A DNA stretch of 13,920 bases from CAVHXA01 sp963639765. GTDB lineage: Bacteria; Bacillota; Clostridia; Oscillospirales; Oscillospiraceae. Positions 1 through 7,668 of this stretch are shown here, piece after piece. Position numbers and translations under genes: made by a program. How positions within the stretch are numbered: position 1 is the stretch's first letter; every line of letters starts with the position of its first letter. The notes beneath the pieces are model-generated. The model was not told the origin of the DNA. It worked only from the letters and a program-made list of their open reading frames with translations, and did not search any database. Location: positions 1 through 13,920 of the forward strand of contig CAVHXA010000047.1 of NCBI GenBank assembly GCA_963639765.1. The letters run 5' to 3'.

Positions 1-94
1 AATCAAGCCCATCCACCCCGTAAAAGCAAAACAGCCACTCGGCAGAACGTTCGTGATCGTCCCCCGCCGCATGGCTGTTTCTAGAAATCGTGGT
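1..94. other. Short flank, no gene assigned
   Basis: This is sequence downstream of the HAD gene on the minus strand. The HAD reading frame stays open beyond its TAA stop to the window edge (about 31 codons, with a stretch reading EWLFCFYGVDGLD), but no in-frame start codon or ribosome binding site is visible. I see no terminator hairpin here. It may be the edge of another gene or chance open sequence; the window ends too soon to decide. Confidence 0.3.
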
Positions 95-973
95 TTATTC
101 TTGTGCCGCTTCAGAAAGATTTTGGAAATACTTTGCCTCCAGCATACCATAGGTAGACGTCTCGTCAATGATAGCTTTCACCAATCGATCCAGTTCCTCA
201 TTGTCAGAGTAATCCGCCGGAGCAAAGTAGCGGATACGACTGTCCCGAATCATCTTAAGCACTTTTGCCTTATCATTCGTCTCCGGGTTATAAACGCCAA
301 TGGAATGCCCACCGGAAGAATTTACAAGTTTCATACATGGGATATCCGTATCGCTGTCACCGATGTAAACGATGTTGCGAAACGGCACACGCATGTGATC
401 TGGCGGAAAGCAGTCGTTTACGGCAGGGTCGTTGATATCCAGTGTTCCTTTTTCAATGCGGAACAAAAATTGCGTTTTACTGGTGTAATTTATAACCTGC
501 GCCGGCCACACAGCCACGCCACGCTCGTTATAATAAAACGAACTTGCATAGATTTTTTCAAAAACTCCGCTTTTCGCTATGAATGTCCCTTCGATCATTT
601 CTTTCAATCCGGAGGAAATGATGTAGTGTTCCACAATGACGTCATGTGCTACCCCATAGGCTCGGATCCGTTCAAACCATTCCTCCACACCACGAAACAG
701 TTTCACCTTTGCTCCGTACTCGGCAAGTTTCCTTTTTGTGAAGACAAAGTTTCCTTCCGCCTCTGTCATCATCGTGTACATATAAGCCAAGTTGGTATCC
801 ATATCATTGTCCTGAGCGAGCTTGTTGGATTTTTTCCAGAATTCCTCGATATCATAGCCAACCGATTGGATATAGCCTTGTGCCTGCATGTTATCCGGGG
901 ACAGCGTTTTATCAAAATCATAGCAAATCGCCAGAACCGGGTACGTTTCTTTATTTTTGCGTTCATATTCCAT
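95..973 (-). CDS. HAD-superfamily hydrolase (putative phosphatase)
   Basis: This 292-residue protein is a haloacid dehalogenase-type, Mg-dependent phosphohydrolase, probably cytosolic. Motif I is DFDKTLS at residues 19-25, with Asp19 the expected nucleophile and Asp21 the acid/base. Motif II is IISSG at 118-122, and the metal-binding motif is GDSDTD at 205-210 (Asp206 and Asp210). Residues of about 30-115 form a helical cap-like insert between motifs I and II, as in phosphoserine-phosphatase-like members. The ATG at 971-973 follows a strong purine-rich site (AGGAAGGGGG) at good spacing, which fixes the start. The gene lies 32 bp downstream of the sensor kinase on the same strand, so it is probably the third gene of that operon. 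The substrate is unknown. No signal peptide or membrane segment is seen. The family is clear; the exact function is not. Confidence 0.88.
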   Translation of the reverse strand: MEYERKNKETYPVLAICYDFDKTLSPDNMQAQGYIQSVGYDIEEFWKKSNKLAQDNDMDTNLAYMYTMMTEAEGNFVFTKRKLAEYGAKVKLFRGVEEWFERIRAYGVAHDVIVEHYIISSGLKEMIEGTFIAKSGVFEKIYASSFYYNERGVAVWPAQVINYTSKTQFLFRIEKGTLDINDPAVNDCFPPDHMRVPFRNIVYIGDSDTDIPCMKLVNSSGGHSIGVYNPETNDKAKVLKMIRDSRIRYFAPADYSDNEELDRLVKAIIDETSTYGMLEAKYFQNLSEAAQE

Positions 974-1005
974 TTGTGTTCCCCCTTCCTTAAAGTATGC
1001 TTCAT

Positions 1006-2292
1006 TTATTCATGCTCCAATGCCAACAGGATACTTACCACAAAGTGTTCGTTTTCTTCAAAAATCTGCAAGTCGCCATTGCAATACCGCACGACCTGCC
1101 GTATCATTTTGATGCCAATGCCATGATTATTGCTATCGCGTTTGCTGGTTCGCAATTTAGGGTTGTCCGCCAGAACAGATTTTTCAATTTTATTGCGTAT
1201 CTCAATGGCAAGGTAACCCTTGACTTCGTGCATGGAAAAACGAATGTCTGGGTCAGCCACACTTTCAGACGCTTCAATCGCATTATCCCACAGGTTAAAA
1301 ATCAAACTGCAAAGCATCTGCTGATTGATGGCGATTTCAGGCGGCAGCAACACATTGAGCGCCGTTGGGACATTGCGCTGCCGACATTCATCCACTTTTT
1401 GGGAGAGAAGCATATCCACAAAATGGTTCCCCGTCGAAACCGTCTCATTCCGTGCAAAAGATGGCTCAACCACTTTATGCAGATACTCTAAAGCGTCGTT
1501 ATATTTTTCTTCCTTAATCATAGATTCGATCAGAAAGTAGTTGTTTCGCAGCTCATGACGAGCAGCGCGGGTGTTTTCCAGCATAACTTTTACATTATCC
1601 ATCTGACGGATTTGAAATGCCAGTGTCTGGTTGTCAAGTGCGAGCTTTACCTGCGTCTGCATTTCCTTCATCAGGCGCATAAACAGCAGGTAGATCAACA
1701 CATCCAGCGTCAGCAATACGATACCGGTTGCCAGAAAGTGGCTGCCTTGCTTTTGCCCCGCCCACAGCCCTGTCAGGATCATCATAATAACAGGCGTGAT
1801 GCTGATTGTCACCCAGTACGAGTACGAATGGTTCGATTTTGCGGGCACTGTCACGAGGCGGTACACATATGCAAACGCACACAGGATCACCACGGCCAGC
1901 AGATCACTCAGCACGGATGTTGTGCCAGCCAAATCCGTTAGAGCAACCTTTGTGACCGTATTTACAAGCAATATGTTACTGGCGAAAAACAGCAGTGAGC
2001 AAATGCACTGGCTGTCCAGCACCTTTATACAGGCGTGAGCGTAAAGCCAAGCACACAATACCATGACAAGCAGGTAGGTCGCATACAGGGCTGCTTCCGG
2101 CATGCCCATAGCGCTGCCGATAAACTGCAATGTCCCGTTGCTCAGGGCATAGGCCGCCGTTGAAAAAGCAAAGCCTGAACAGGAAGTATTGCGCGATACC
2201 TTCCGCGGAAAAGCAGCGCGAATCATCGCCAAAAGGCATGCATGATTCAGGATACCATACCAATCACAAACGCAGTTGATCCACTGTGTCAT
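1006..2292 (-). CDS. GHKL-type sensor histidine kinase (AgrC/NatK-like)
   Basis: This 428-residue membrane sensor kinase is of the kind that pairs with LytTR response regulators. The N-terminal half is hydrophobic, with roughly five or six helices (about 41-59, 67-86, 95-112, 127-147, 158-178 and 186-206). A coiled segment (about 207-240) leads to the H box ARHELRNN, with His246 the expected phosphorylated residue. The ATP-binding domain has an N box around LIFNLWDNAIEAS (Asn333, Asn337) and a G box NNHGIGIKMI (388-397). The start ATG overlaps the regulator's stop as ATGA (2289-2292), which implies translational coupling. The architecture matches AgrC/ComD-like kinases that often sense peptides, but no agrB/agrD-like gene is visible nearby, so the signal is unknown. 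The kinase family is near certain; the ligand is open. Confidence 0.9.
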   Translation of the reverse strand: MTQWINCVCDWYGILNHACLLAMIRAAFPRKVSRNTSCSGFAFSTAAYALSNGTLQFIGSAMGMPEAALYATYLLVMVLCAWLYAHACIKVLDSQCICSLLFFASNILLVNTVTKVALTDLAGTTSVLSDLLAVVILCAFAYVYRLVTVPAKSNHSYSYWVTISITPVIMMILTGLWAGQKQGSHFLATGIVLLTLDVLIYLLFMRLMKEMQTQVKLALDNQTLAFQIRQMDNVKVMLENTRAARHELRNNYFLIESMIKEEKYNDALEYLHKVVEPSFARNETVSTGNHFVDMLLSQKVDECRQRNVPTALNVLLPPEIAINQQMLCSLIFNLWDNAIEASESVADPDIRFSMHEVKGYLAIEIRNKIEKSVLADNPKLRTSKRDSNNHGIGIKMIRQVVRYCNGDLQIFEENEHFVVSILLALEHE

Positions 2293-3031
2293 AGACCGGC
2301 CCTCCTCCAGCGAAAAAATTCACTTTTGACCTCGGCCACACGGTTGCGGCTTAGCGGAAGCTTTTCGCCGTTATCCAGCACTACATCGGTATTATCCAGC
2401 CGAAAAACGTAATGCGGGTTTACCAGATAGCTGCGGTGCGGCCACAGAAAATCAAAGGCTTCCATTTCGCTTTTTATATCCTTAAACGCCGCTTTAACCT
2501 CGACGATGCCATCCTTTGTATGCAAAAGGCAGACTTTGCGGCTGGCCTCGACATAGTATAGTTTGTTGATGCTGACCGATACCACTGTATTGCCTGGCTC
2601 GTCCTTGATGCAGAGATAGCGCTCGGCTCGGCGGTCCAATTCAGTGTTCATATCGCAGCAAAGCTTTTCGATTTCCGCCGAGAAATGGCTCTTGCGGATG
2701 AAGCGAAACGGCGAGACCTCAAACGTTTGAAATACCAGTTCTTCACGGTTTGACACAAACACAATCAGCGCATCTCCATCCCGCCGACGGAAGTGGCGGC
2801 ACAGTTCGATGCCGTCCAACTCAGGCATATCAATATCCAGCAAAAGAGCATCGTAGCACGCACCCTGCTTCAGACGTGTTTCCAGGTCCTGCGGGCTGGT
2901 GTAGCCGTCCACCAGAACCGGCTGATTCAGCTTTTCAAAGTTTGACCGNNNNNNNNNNNNNNNNNNNNNNNATCATGTACGATGTACTGCATTGCTGTTT
3001 TTTCGTCATCACAGACCGCAATCGAATACAT
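2289..3031 (-). CDS. LytTR-family response regulator, interrupted by an assembly gap
   Basis: This is a DNA-binding response regulator with a receiver domain followed by a LytTR domain. The start is the ATG at 3029-3031, opening MYSIAVCDDEKTAMQ with the acidic Asp8/Asp9 pair. It sits 9 nt after GGAG. Twenty codons are readable before 23 Ns at 2949-2971; the frame resumes at RSNFEKLNQPVLVDGYTS. The phosphoacceptor is the first Asp of LLLDIDMPELDG (about residue 66 if the gap holds eight codons), and the conserved receiver Lys is in FRFIRKSHF. The C-terminal half (VSVSINKLYYVEASRKVC and FLWPHRSYLVNPHYVFRL) is a LytTR DNA-binding domain. As printed the gene is out of frame by one base, which the gap length explains (24 or 21 bases would restore it). 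It is the first gene of the regulator-kinase-HAD operon. Confidence 0.88.
2949..2971. other. Run of 23 Ns (assembly gap) inside the response regulator
   Basis: Unresolved bases fall after codon 20 of the response regulator. Coding sequence is intact on both sides but differs in frame by one base across 23 Ns. The run is probably a nominal gap; a true length of 21 or 24 would give one continuous receiver domain of normal size. Confidence 0.95.
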
Positions 3032-3066
3032 CCTGCATAGCTCCTTTTCCAATATTCCTACTTCTA

Positions 3067-3094
3067 ATTTTACGAGCTGTGCCGTGATTGTCAA
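3067..3094 (-). promoter_or_regulatory. Sigma-A promoter of the regulator-kinase-HAD operon
   Basis: On the minus strand there is a perfect -35 TTGACA (3089-3094), a 16-bp spacer and a -10 TAAAAT (3067-3072, five of six consensus bases). It lies about 35 bp upstream of the response regulator start and just after the GH3 terminator, so the two-component operon is transcribed on its own. Confidence 0.72.
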
Positions 3095-3116
3095 TGTGTT
3101 TTCTGCCGTAGTACAA

Positions 3117-3171
3117 CAAAAATGCAGCCCTGCGCTGCGAAATCAAATCTCGCACTGTCGCAGGACTGCAT
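3117..3171 (-). terminator. Rho-independent terminator of the GH3 gene
   Basis: A minus-strand hairpin has arms at 3122-3140 and 3150-3171: six paired bases (ATGCAG/CTGCAT), one mismatch, six more (CCTGCG/CGCAGG), a bulge, then five. A run of five T follows on the minus strand (3118-3122). It begins about 35 bp past the GH3 stop. The plus strand lacks a T run, so the signal is directional. Confidence 0.8.
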
Positions 3172-3204
3172 CTTATGCCGCCGGCATGTATAAGCTGTTT
3201 TTAT

Positions 3205-6200
3205 TTACTTTGTTTCAATGGTGACATCATTCTTTTTGTTCTTATATAGCCCATAGAAGAACATGCCCCAGACGACCACAAACAGAATCGAGCAAACTGC
3301 GATGATGCCGTAGCACAGGTACTGACACGGGGCAATGCCGGTATGGATAATGGAGTTGGGGGCGACACCGTTCATTGCATTGGAATTTACCTTGGTGTAC
3401 AGGATGTCCTTTACAGCACGTCGCATAGCAATCACGCCGGAGGCGGTGTTCTTTGTTTCATCCAACAGGTTATTCTGACCAATAGCCAGCAGCAAATCGC
3501 CGCCGTTAAAGACAAAGTTGTCCTGACTCATGTAAGGGTAGGCAGCAGCATCGGTAATTACCGTGCCCTGGAAGCCCCACTCGTCGCGCAAAACGGTATT
3601 CAGCAGGTTGCTGTTTGCGCCGCACCAGGTCTGGCCAATGTAGGTAAAAGCGGACATGATGGCTGTGCAGGCGGAAACTGTCTTGGTTTCTACCGTACCG
3701 TTTTCATCTGCGATATAGCTTTCCTCGGCAGTCGCAGTCTTTACAACGATCTCATAGGGCTTCATATAAATTTCACGCAGAGCCTGCTCGGTAACCCAGA
3801 TGGAGCATGTCAGGTCATCGGTAGCGCCCATAAAACGCCAACTCTGGTTGATGCCGTCCCAGTTGCCGATAGCATCCATGTTACGGTAGGTTTCGGTATC
3901 GTTTACAACAAAATGCTTGACATATGCGTACACACCCTTAGAAGCTGCACCGGAAACCTCCTGTGCACACATATTACCCGCAAGGACGGGATCTTCAGAG
4001 AAGTACTCGAAGTTGCGGCCGCCGAACGGTGTGCGGTGCATATCCAGGCCGGGTGCATACCAGCCGGAAACACCGTTCTGCAAGCCTTCTTCGCCAATGG
4101 CCGCGCCGACCTCGTAGATCAGGTCATCGTTCCAGGTGCAGGCCATAACAACCTCGGACGGCATAGCCTGAGAGCTGCCGGAACCGCCGGTGCCGTTCAC
4201 ATCACCGGCTGCGCCCTGCCACTTAATAGCTGCAGGACCATCGTTGTCGGCTGCTGCGGGGATGCCCAAGCGGTCAATGCCGGCAGACGCAAAGCTGCCG
4301 CCGCAAATAAGTGATTCCATCTCTTCAACCGTGAGCTGATCCATAAAGTCATCCCACGCTTCATCATCGTAGCTCAAGCCACGCAGACTAATCAGCTGAA
4401 TTCCGTTGTCAGCACCGGTCGTAGGCATCTCATCTTCATCGTTGATGTAGCCTTCTGCGGAGGGACTGAATGTTCCGGTCATCGTAGCTTCGCCTGTAAC
4501 CATGGAGACACCGCCAGCAGTCTTGCCCTGCAAGGCGGACTTGAGCTCATCTGACATAACACGGTCTTCATCTGTTGCCATCGTGGGGAACGTGCCTTCA
4601 CCGGCTTTCGTACCCCAATCCGAACGGGTAAAATCGACCATGTTGGTGCTGCGCTCGGCAAGATCCTCAGTGAAAGCATTCGTAGCGGCAGTCAGGTCAC
4701 TCTGGCGCTTGTTTTCGTCCGTATCGTACGCCTTCATGTCATCGACAGTATAGGTCAGCACACAGTCGTCAGACTTAACAGTGTGTGCATCCGTGCGCAA
4801 AGTCAGCGTGTAGTCGCCGGCGTCCAGCACATAGCAGCCGATAGTACCATCAGAATTGGCATGATCCTGATCGTAGGAGGCCATATCCTCAACGGGCAGG
4901 GTCAGGGTAATATTCTCAGACTCGCCGGGCTGGAGCAGACCGGTCTTTTCGTAGGCACCCAGTACAACGGTAGACTTTTCTGCGCCGCCTTCAACGTAGG
5001 GAGCTGTGTAGTACAGCTCCACAACGTCCTTACCGGCAACGCTGCCGGTATTTGTGACTTTGATGGTAACGGACAGTCTGTCAGTGGTATCAACATTCAG
5101 CTTCTGATCCACGACCTCCCAAGAAAAATCCGTGTAGCTCAGACCGTAGCCGAACGGATAGACAACACCGGTATCGCTGCTGCCGGTAACAGAACCGACT
5201 GTAATGGGTTCATCTTTCTTCCATCCGCAATACCATGCGTTGGCAGCTTCCTGACCAGAGTTCTCCGCCAGTAAATCAAAGGCAGTCTCATAGTAACGGT
5301 AACCGAAGTAGATGCCCTCCTCGTACTGCATGAAGGTAGTATAGGAATAGCTGCCGCCCTCCTGGCTATCCTCAATTCGGTTTTCTGCACCATACCAGTT
5401 GACAGAAGGACCGGTGGTCTCGTACAGGTCGGGATCACTAACGTTCTGGTATGTGGGGTCAAGTTTGAAGTTGGCGTACATCGTGTCCGTCAGCTTGCCG
5501 GAAGGGTTCACAGTGCCGCGCAAAATCTCGCCCACAGCCTCGAAGCCAGTGCTTCCGCCCGCAGCTGCATACAGGATCGCACTGACTTTTGGATCGTTCT
5601 CCAGCTCGGCCAGCTCCATCTGGTTAGAGGAGTTAATGACAACAATAATATTCTTGATGCCGTCATTCTGCTCCAGTGCACTGATGGTGGCTTCCTCGGC
5701 ATCGGTCAGTTCCAGATAGTGCTTAGTCTCGCTGTAACCCATCTGGGGGTCGGTGGAACCGTTCAGCGAGGTGTTCATGTTCAGGGCTTCGTCCTGACCC
5801 TCGCCGCCGTGACGGGCAATCCAGACGATGGCGGTATCGGAGTAGTCGGCAGCCTGTGCAACCATGTCATCGGTGACAGGCATTTCCGGCAGCATCCAAT
5901 AGCTGGAGGAGGCACTCACACCGTCCGTGCTGGCACCGGGGCGTACCGTGTTGCCTGTATCTTTGCTCCACTTTTCGTAGCTGCTTTGCAATGTGGGGTT
6001 CACCTCAAAACCAGCATCCTCAAGACCTTGCTTGGGACTAATGGACGTAGAGGCATCCGAACTGCCGGAACCAGTACCGCCATATACCGGGTTTGAAAAA
6101 GCCCAGCCGAATACGCTGACTTTGGAAGTGTTCGTCAGTGGCAGCGTGTTATCTTTATTCTTCAACAGAACAAAGCCTTCTTCGGCAACCTGCAAGCAGA

Positions 6201-6450
6201 CATCGCGGGAGTGCTGTGCTGCATCCTCAGCAGTTGTGTCGGATTTACCGTAGTAGTCCGTGTCCCAGTCTTCAGTACCCTCAGCCTTGGTAACTGTAAC
6301 CTTGGCTGCACCAATGTACTGGTCCAGAATGTAGTCAAAATAGTTTGCTGCGTAATTCAAAACGATCGACAACACCAGTAAAATTGCAGTGATGGGCATC
6401 ATAATCTTGACTGCAAGACTTGATTTACCCTTTTTGTTGCTGGGGTTCAT
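3205..6450 (-). CDS. Membrane-anchored GH3 beta-glycosidase with reversed domain order
   Basis: This 1081-residue enzyme belongs to glycoside hydrolase family 3 and probably removes beta-linked glucose or xylose from oligosaccharides at the outer face of the membrane. A basic N-terminus leads to a helix at about 13-35. The GH3_C-type domain (about 80-445) comes first; it contains GGEGQD, where Glu217 is the candidate acid/base by analogy with the family's GEGxDR motif, and ends in YPFGYGLSYTDF (431-442). A FnIII-like domain (about 455-570) and a linker follow. The GH3 barrel is last (about 695-1020): DNDGPAA (735-741), GRNFEYFSEDP (811-821), KHF (845-847) and the nucleophile Asp967 in GTVITDAAAY. 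A second helix (about 1045-1067) and a basic tail end the protein. AGGAGGAAAACAA before the ATG fixes the start. Reversed GH3 order is known, for example in Ruminococcus albus and Butyrivibrio enzymes. The exact substrate is uncertain. Confidence 0.93.
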   Translation of the reverse strand: MNPSNKKGKSSLAVKIMMPITAILLVLSIVLNYAANYFDYILDQYIGAAKVTVTKAEGTEDWDTDYYGKSDTTAEDAAQHSRDVCLQVAEEGFVLLKNKDNTLPLTNTSKVSVFGWAFSNPVYGGTGSGSSDASTSISPKQGLEDAGFEVNPTLQSSYEKWSKDTGNTVRPGASTDGVSASSSYWMLPEMPVTDDMVAQAADYSDTAIVWIARHGGEGQDEALNMNTSLNGSTDPQMGYSETKHYLELTDAEEATISALEQNDGIKNIIVVINSSNQMELAELENDPKVSAILYAAAGGSTGFEAVGEILRGTVNPSGKLTDTMYANFKLDPTYQNVSDPDLYETTGPSVNWYGAENRIEDSQEGGSYSYTTFMQYEEGIYFGYRYYETAFDLLAENSGQEAANAWYCGWKKDEPITVGSVTGSSDTGVVYPFGYGLSYTDFSWEVVDQKLNVDTTDRLSVTIKVTNTGSVAGKDVVELYYTAPYVEGGAEKSTVVLGAYEKTGLLQPGESENITLTLPVEDMASYDQDHANSDGTIGCYVLDAGDYTLTLRTDAHTVKSDDCVLTYTVDDMKAYDTDENKRQSDLTAATNAFTEDLAERSTNMVDFTRSDWGTKAGEGTFPTMATDEDRVMSDELKSALQGKTAGGVSMVTGEATMTGTFSPSAEGYINDEDEMPTTGADNGIQLISLRGLSYDDEAWDDFMDQLTVEEMESLICGGSFASAGIDRLGIPAAADNDGPAAIKWQGAAGDVNGTGGSGSSQAMPSEVVMACTWNDDLIYEVGAAIGEEGLQNGVSGWYAPGLDMHRTPFGGRNFEYFSEDPVLAGNMCAQEVSGAASKGVYAYVKHFVVNDTETYRNMDAIGNWDGINQSWRFMGATDDLTCSIWVTEQALREIYMKPYEIVVKTATAEESYIADENGTVETKTVSACTAIMSAFTYIGQTWCGANSNLLNTVLRDEWGFQGTVITDAAAYPYMSQDNFVFNGGDLLLAIGQNNLLDETKNTASGVIAMRRAVKDILYTKVNSNAMNGVAPNSIIHTGIAPCQYLCYGIIAVCSILFVVVWGMFFYGLYKNKKNDVTIETK

Positions 6451-6701
6451 TTGTTTTCCTCCTTTTTTTCTCCTCTTTCACCACAACACTGCCGGCAGGT
6501 GTATCAGCTATAGAGGATTTCTTGAATTCAGTATATAAAAACATCCCCCATTTACGCAAAAAACGGTACGAAATGTCCAAATAAGGAACGAGATGTAAAA
6601 AACATGTGAGGTTTTTATTAAATTTTCTTGTCGCACCGCGGTTTCGCATAGGCATTTTCTTACTGGTGCAAACATATTCCGTTAAGGAAATGCTGATTTA
6701 A
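6451..6701 (-). promoter_or_regulatory. Leader region of the GH3 gene, weak candidate promoter
   Basis: This is AT-rich non-coding sequence upstream of the GH3 gene. The best sigma-A-like match on the minus strand is -10 TATACT (6530-6535) with a poor -35 TTGCGT (6554-6559) at 18 bp. The ribosome binding site AGGAGG lies just before the ATG. I searched by eye for a CcpA cre or a LacI-type operator; the GC-rich core CCGCGG near 6637 is not palindromic beyond six to eight bases. A promoter must lie here, since the region upstream is a decayed gene, but its exact place is unsure. Confidence 0.35.
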
Positions 6702-6950
6702 TCATTGTTTCTGGCAAAAGTCATGCGCCATTCCGGTATTCTTGACAGCCTCAATGAGACCCTCGCTGGTGATGGTAGCGGTCGCCATTGCATCAACAGC
6801 AACCATATTGCCTGCAACCATTTCGGGAATAAGCTTGTCAAAGGCAGGTGTACCAGCGCCCTCGGTCTCCGACTGCTCCTTCACCTCGATATTGGCGATG
6901 TCGCCGTTCTCGTCCAAGCTTTTCGCGAGGTGATTTCGTTGACTGCATAA
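6702..6950 (-). pseudogene. Truncated FMN-binding-domain gene fragment
   Basis: The open frame carries the second half of an FMN_bind domain, the type found in RnfG/NqrC and in flavin-linked reductases. The visible pieces are DENGDIANIEVKEQSETEG, then FDKLIPEMV, then VDAMATATITSEGL. The last aligns with the family motif D-A-x-S-G-A-T-x-T-S, with the usual Gly replaced but the Thr kept. The normal first strands of the domain are missing: a stop codon (6951-6953) interrupts the frame just upstream, and no ATG or ribosome binding site is present, only a TTG at 6915-6917. The 5' end is lost exactly where a 94-bp palindrome begins. The frame ends soon after the domain (NTGMAHDF), with no FAD domain attached. 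I read it as the remnant of a larger exported flavoprotein, probably not expressed. Confidence 0.6.
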
Positions 6951-7042
6951 TCAAAAAACGATCCACAGCGGAATTTTCCATGTAGAATGCAAGTCACTAA
7001 ACCAGCATTCGGAAGGAAACCGCATGGATCGTTTTTTCGATT
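6949..7042 (-). terminator. Long nested palindrome, probable terminator of the TetR-ATC operon
   Basis: The outer arms (6949-6964 and 7026-7042) are complementary except for one extra base and contain AAAAAACGATCC/GGATCGTTTTTT. Inside lie GCGG/CCGC (6968-6971 and 7020-7023) and GAATGC/GCATTC (6985-6990 and 7005-7010). On the minus strand it starts at the stop codon of the ATC-hydrolase-family gene and ends in six T, as a Rho-independent terminator would; the A/T flanks could make it bidirectional. The 60-base interior with further stems is unusually long for a terminator, so a small palindromic insertion element is a fair alternative. Confidence 0.6.
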
Positions 7043-7667
7043 ACTCGTTATTCCCAGTAATGTAGTAGTCACAATATTCGCCGCCACTCGCCAGCGTCTG
7101 TTTTCTGTGCAAAACGCCGTGTTGGAGCGTGATCATTACTTCGTCAAGCTCGCAAAACAACGGCATAAGTTCAGAAACACCGAGTTTCTTCGTGTAAATG
7201 CAAATCGGACAGCGAGTAATGCGATAGTAACAGGCATCCTTACACGGCTGCCCGACGAAATCCACCTTGAAGGAGGTCGGATATTTCGCCTCTTTTTCCG
7301 GTGTATACCATTTGGCGTACTTGACAACGCTCTTTTTGTTCTCCGCCTTACCCTTATCGGTATTCAAGTCGGTCTTTGCAAAATACCACTTGATATGATA
7401 GAGGGAGCGGCGCATCATTTCCTGCACGGTCGTCGGCGGAATTTTCTTATCGCTTGCTACATATGGTGCAACGAAGGCAAGCGCAAACAATTCGTTGTAT
7501 GCCATTGGGTTATCGTCGCCAATGTCGTCGGCTTTTTCTACCAGTTCACGATATACCTTTTTGCTCTTTTTCATAACGTCAGCGGCATATTCTTTGCCGT
7601 ATTTTTCTGCCAAAACCTTTTCCATCGGTCTTTTGAACATCCAGAAATAAAAACTGTTGTATTTCAT
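7041..7667 (-). CDS. L-2-amino-thiazoline-4-carboxylic acid hydrolase family protein
   Basis: This 208-residue protein resembles the ATC-hydrolase family (ATC hydrolase opens a thiazoline ring on the way to cysteine). Many Clostridia carry such proteins without a proven role. The family-like C-terminal half has ITRCPICIYTKKLG (150-163), then ELMPLFCELDEVMI (166-179), then a Cys in GGEYCDYYI (195-203). The three cysteine positions 153, 156 and 171 plus Cys199 suggest a metal or catalytic site. The N-terminal half is helical (FYFWMFKRPMEKVLAEKYG). I choose the ATG at 7665-7667 over an upstream in-frame one because GAGGAAG precedes it and it starts one base after the TetR stop. The gene is therefore co-transcribed with, and probably controlled by, the regulator. 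The substrate is unknown; the family call is fairly firm. Confidence 0.75.
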   Translation of the reverse strand: MKYNSFYFWMFKRPMEKVLAEKYGKEYAADVMKKSKKVYRELVEKADDIGDDNPMAYNELFALAFVAPYVASDKKIPPTTVQEMMRRSLYHIKWYFAKTDLNTDKGKAENKKSVVKYAKWYTPEKEAKYPTSFKVDFVGQPCKDACYYRITRCPICIYTKKLGVSELMPLFCELDEVMITLQHGVLHRKQTLASGGEYCDYYITGNNE

Positions 7668-7668
7668 G

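Noticed and set aside
53..1126. 357-codon plus-strand frame opposite the HAD gene
   Set aside because: HAD motifs, start and ribosome binding site are all on the minus strand.
3343..4314. 323-codon plus-strand frame opposite the GH3 gene
   Set aside because: The GH3 barrel motifs are on the other strand; this frame has no recognisable domain or promoter.
6630..6650. CCGCGG-centred sequence as a LacI-type or CcpA site for the GH3 gene
   Set aside because: Symmetry stops after about eight bases and neither consensus is met.
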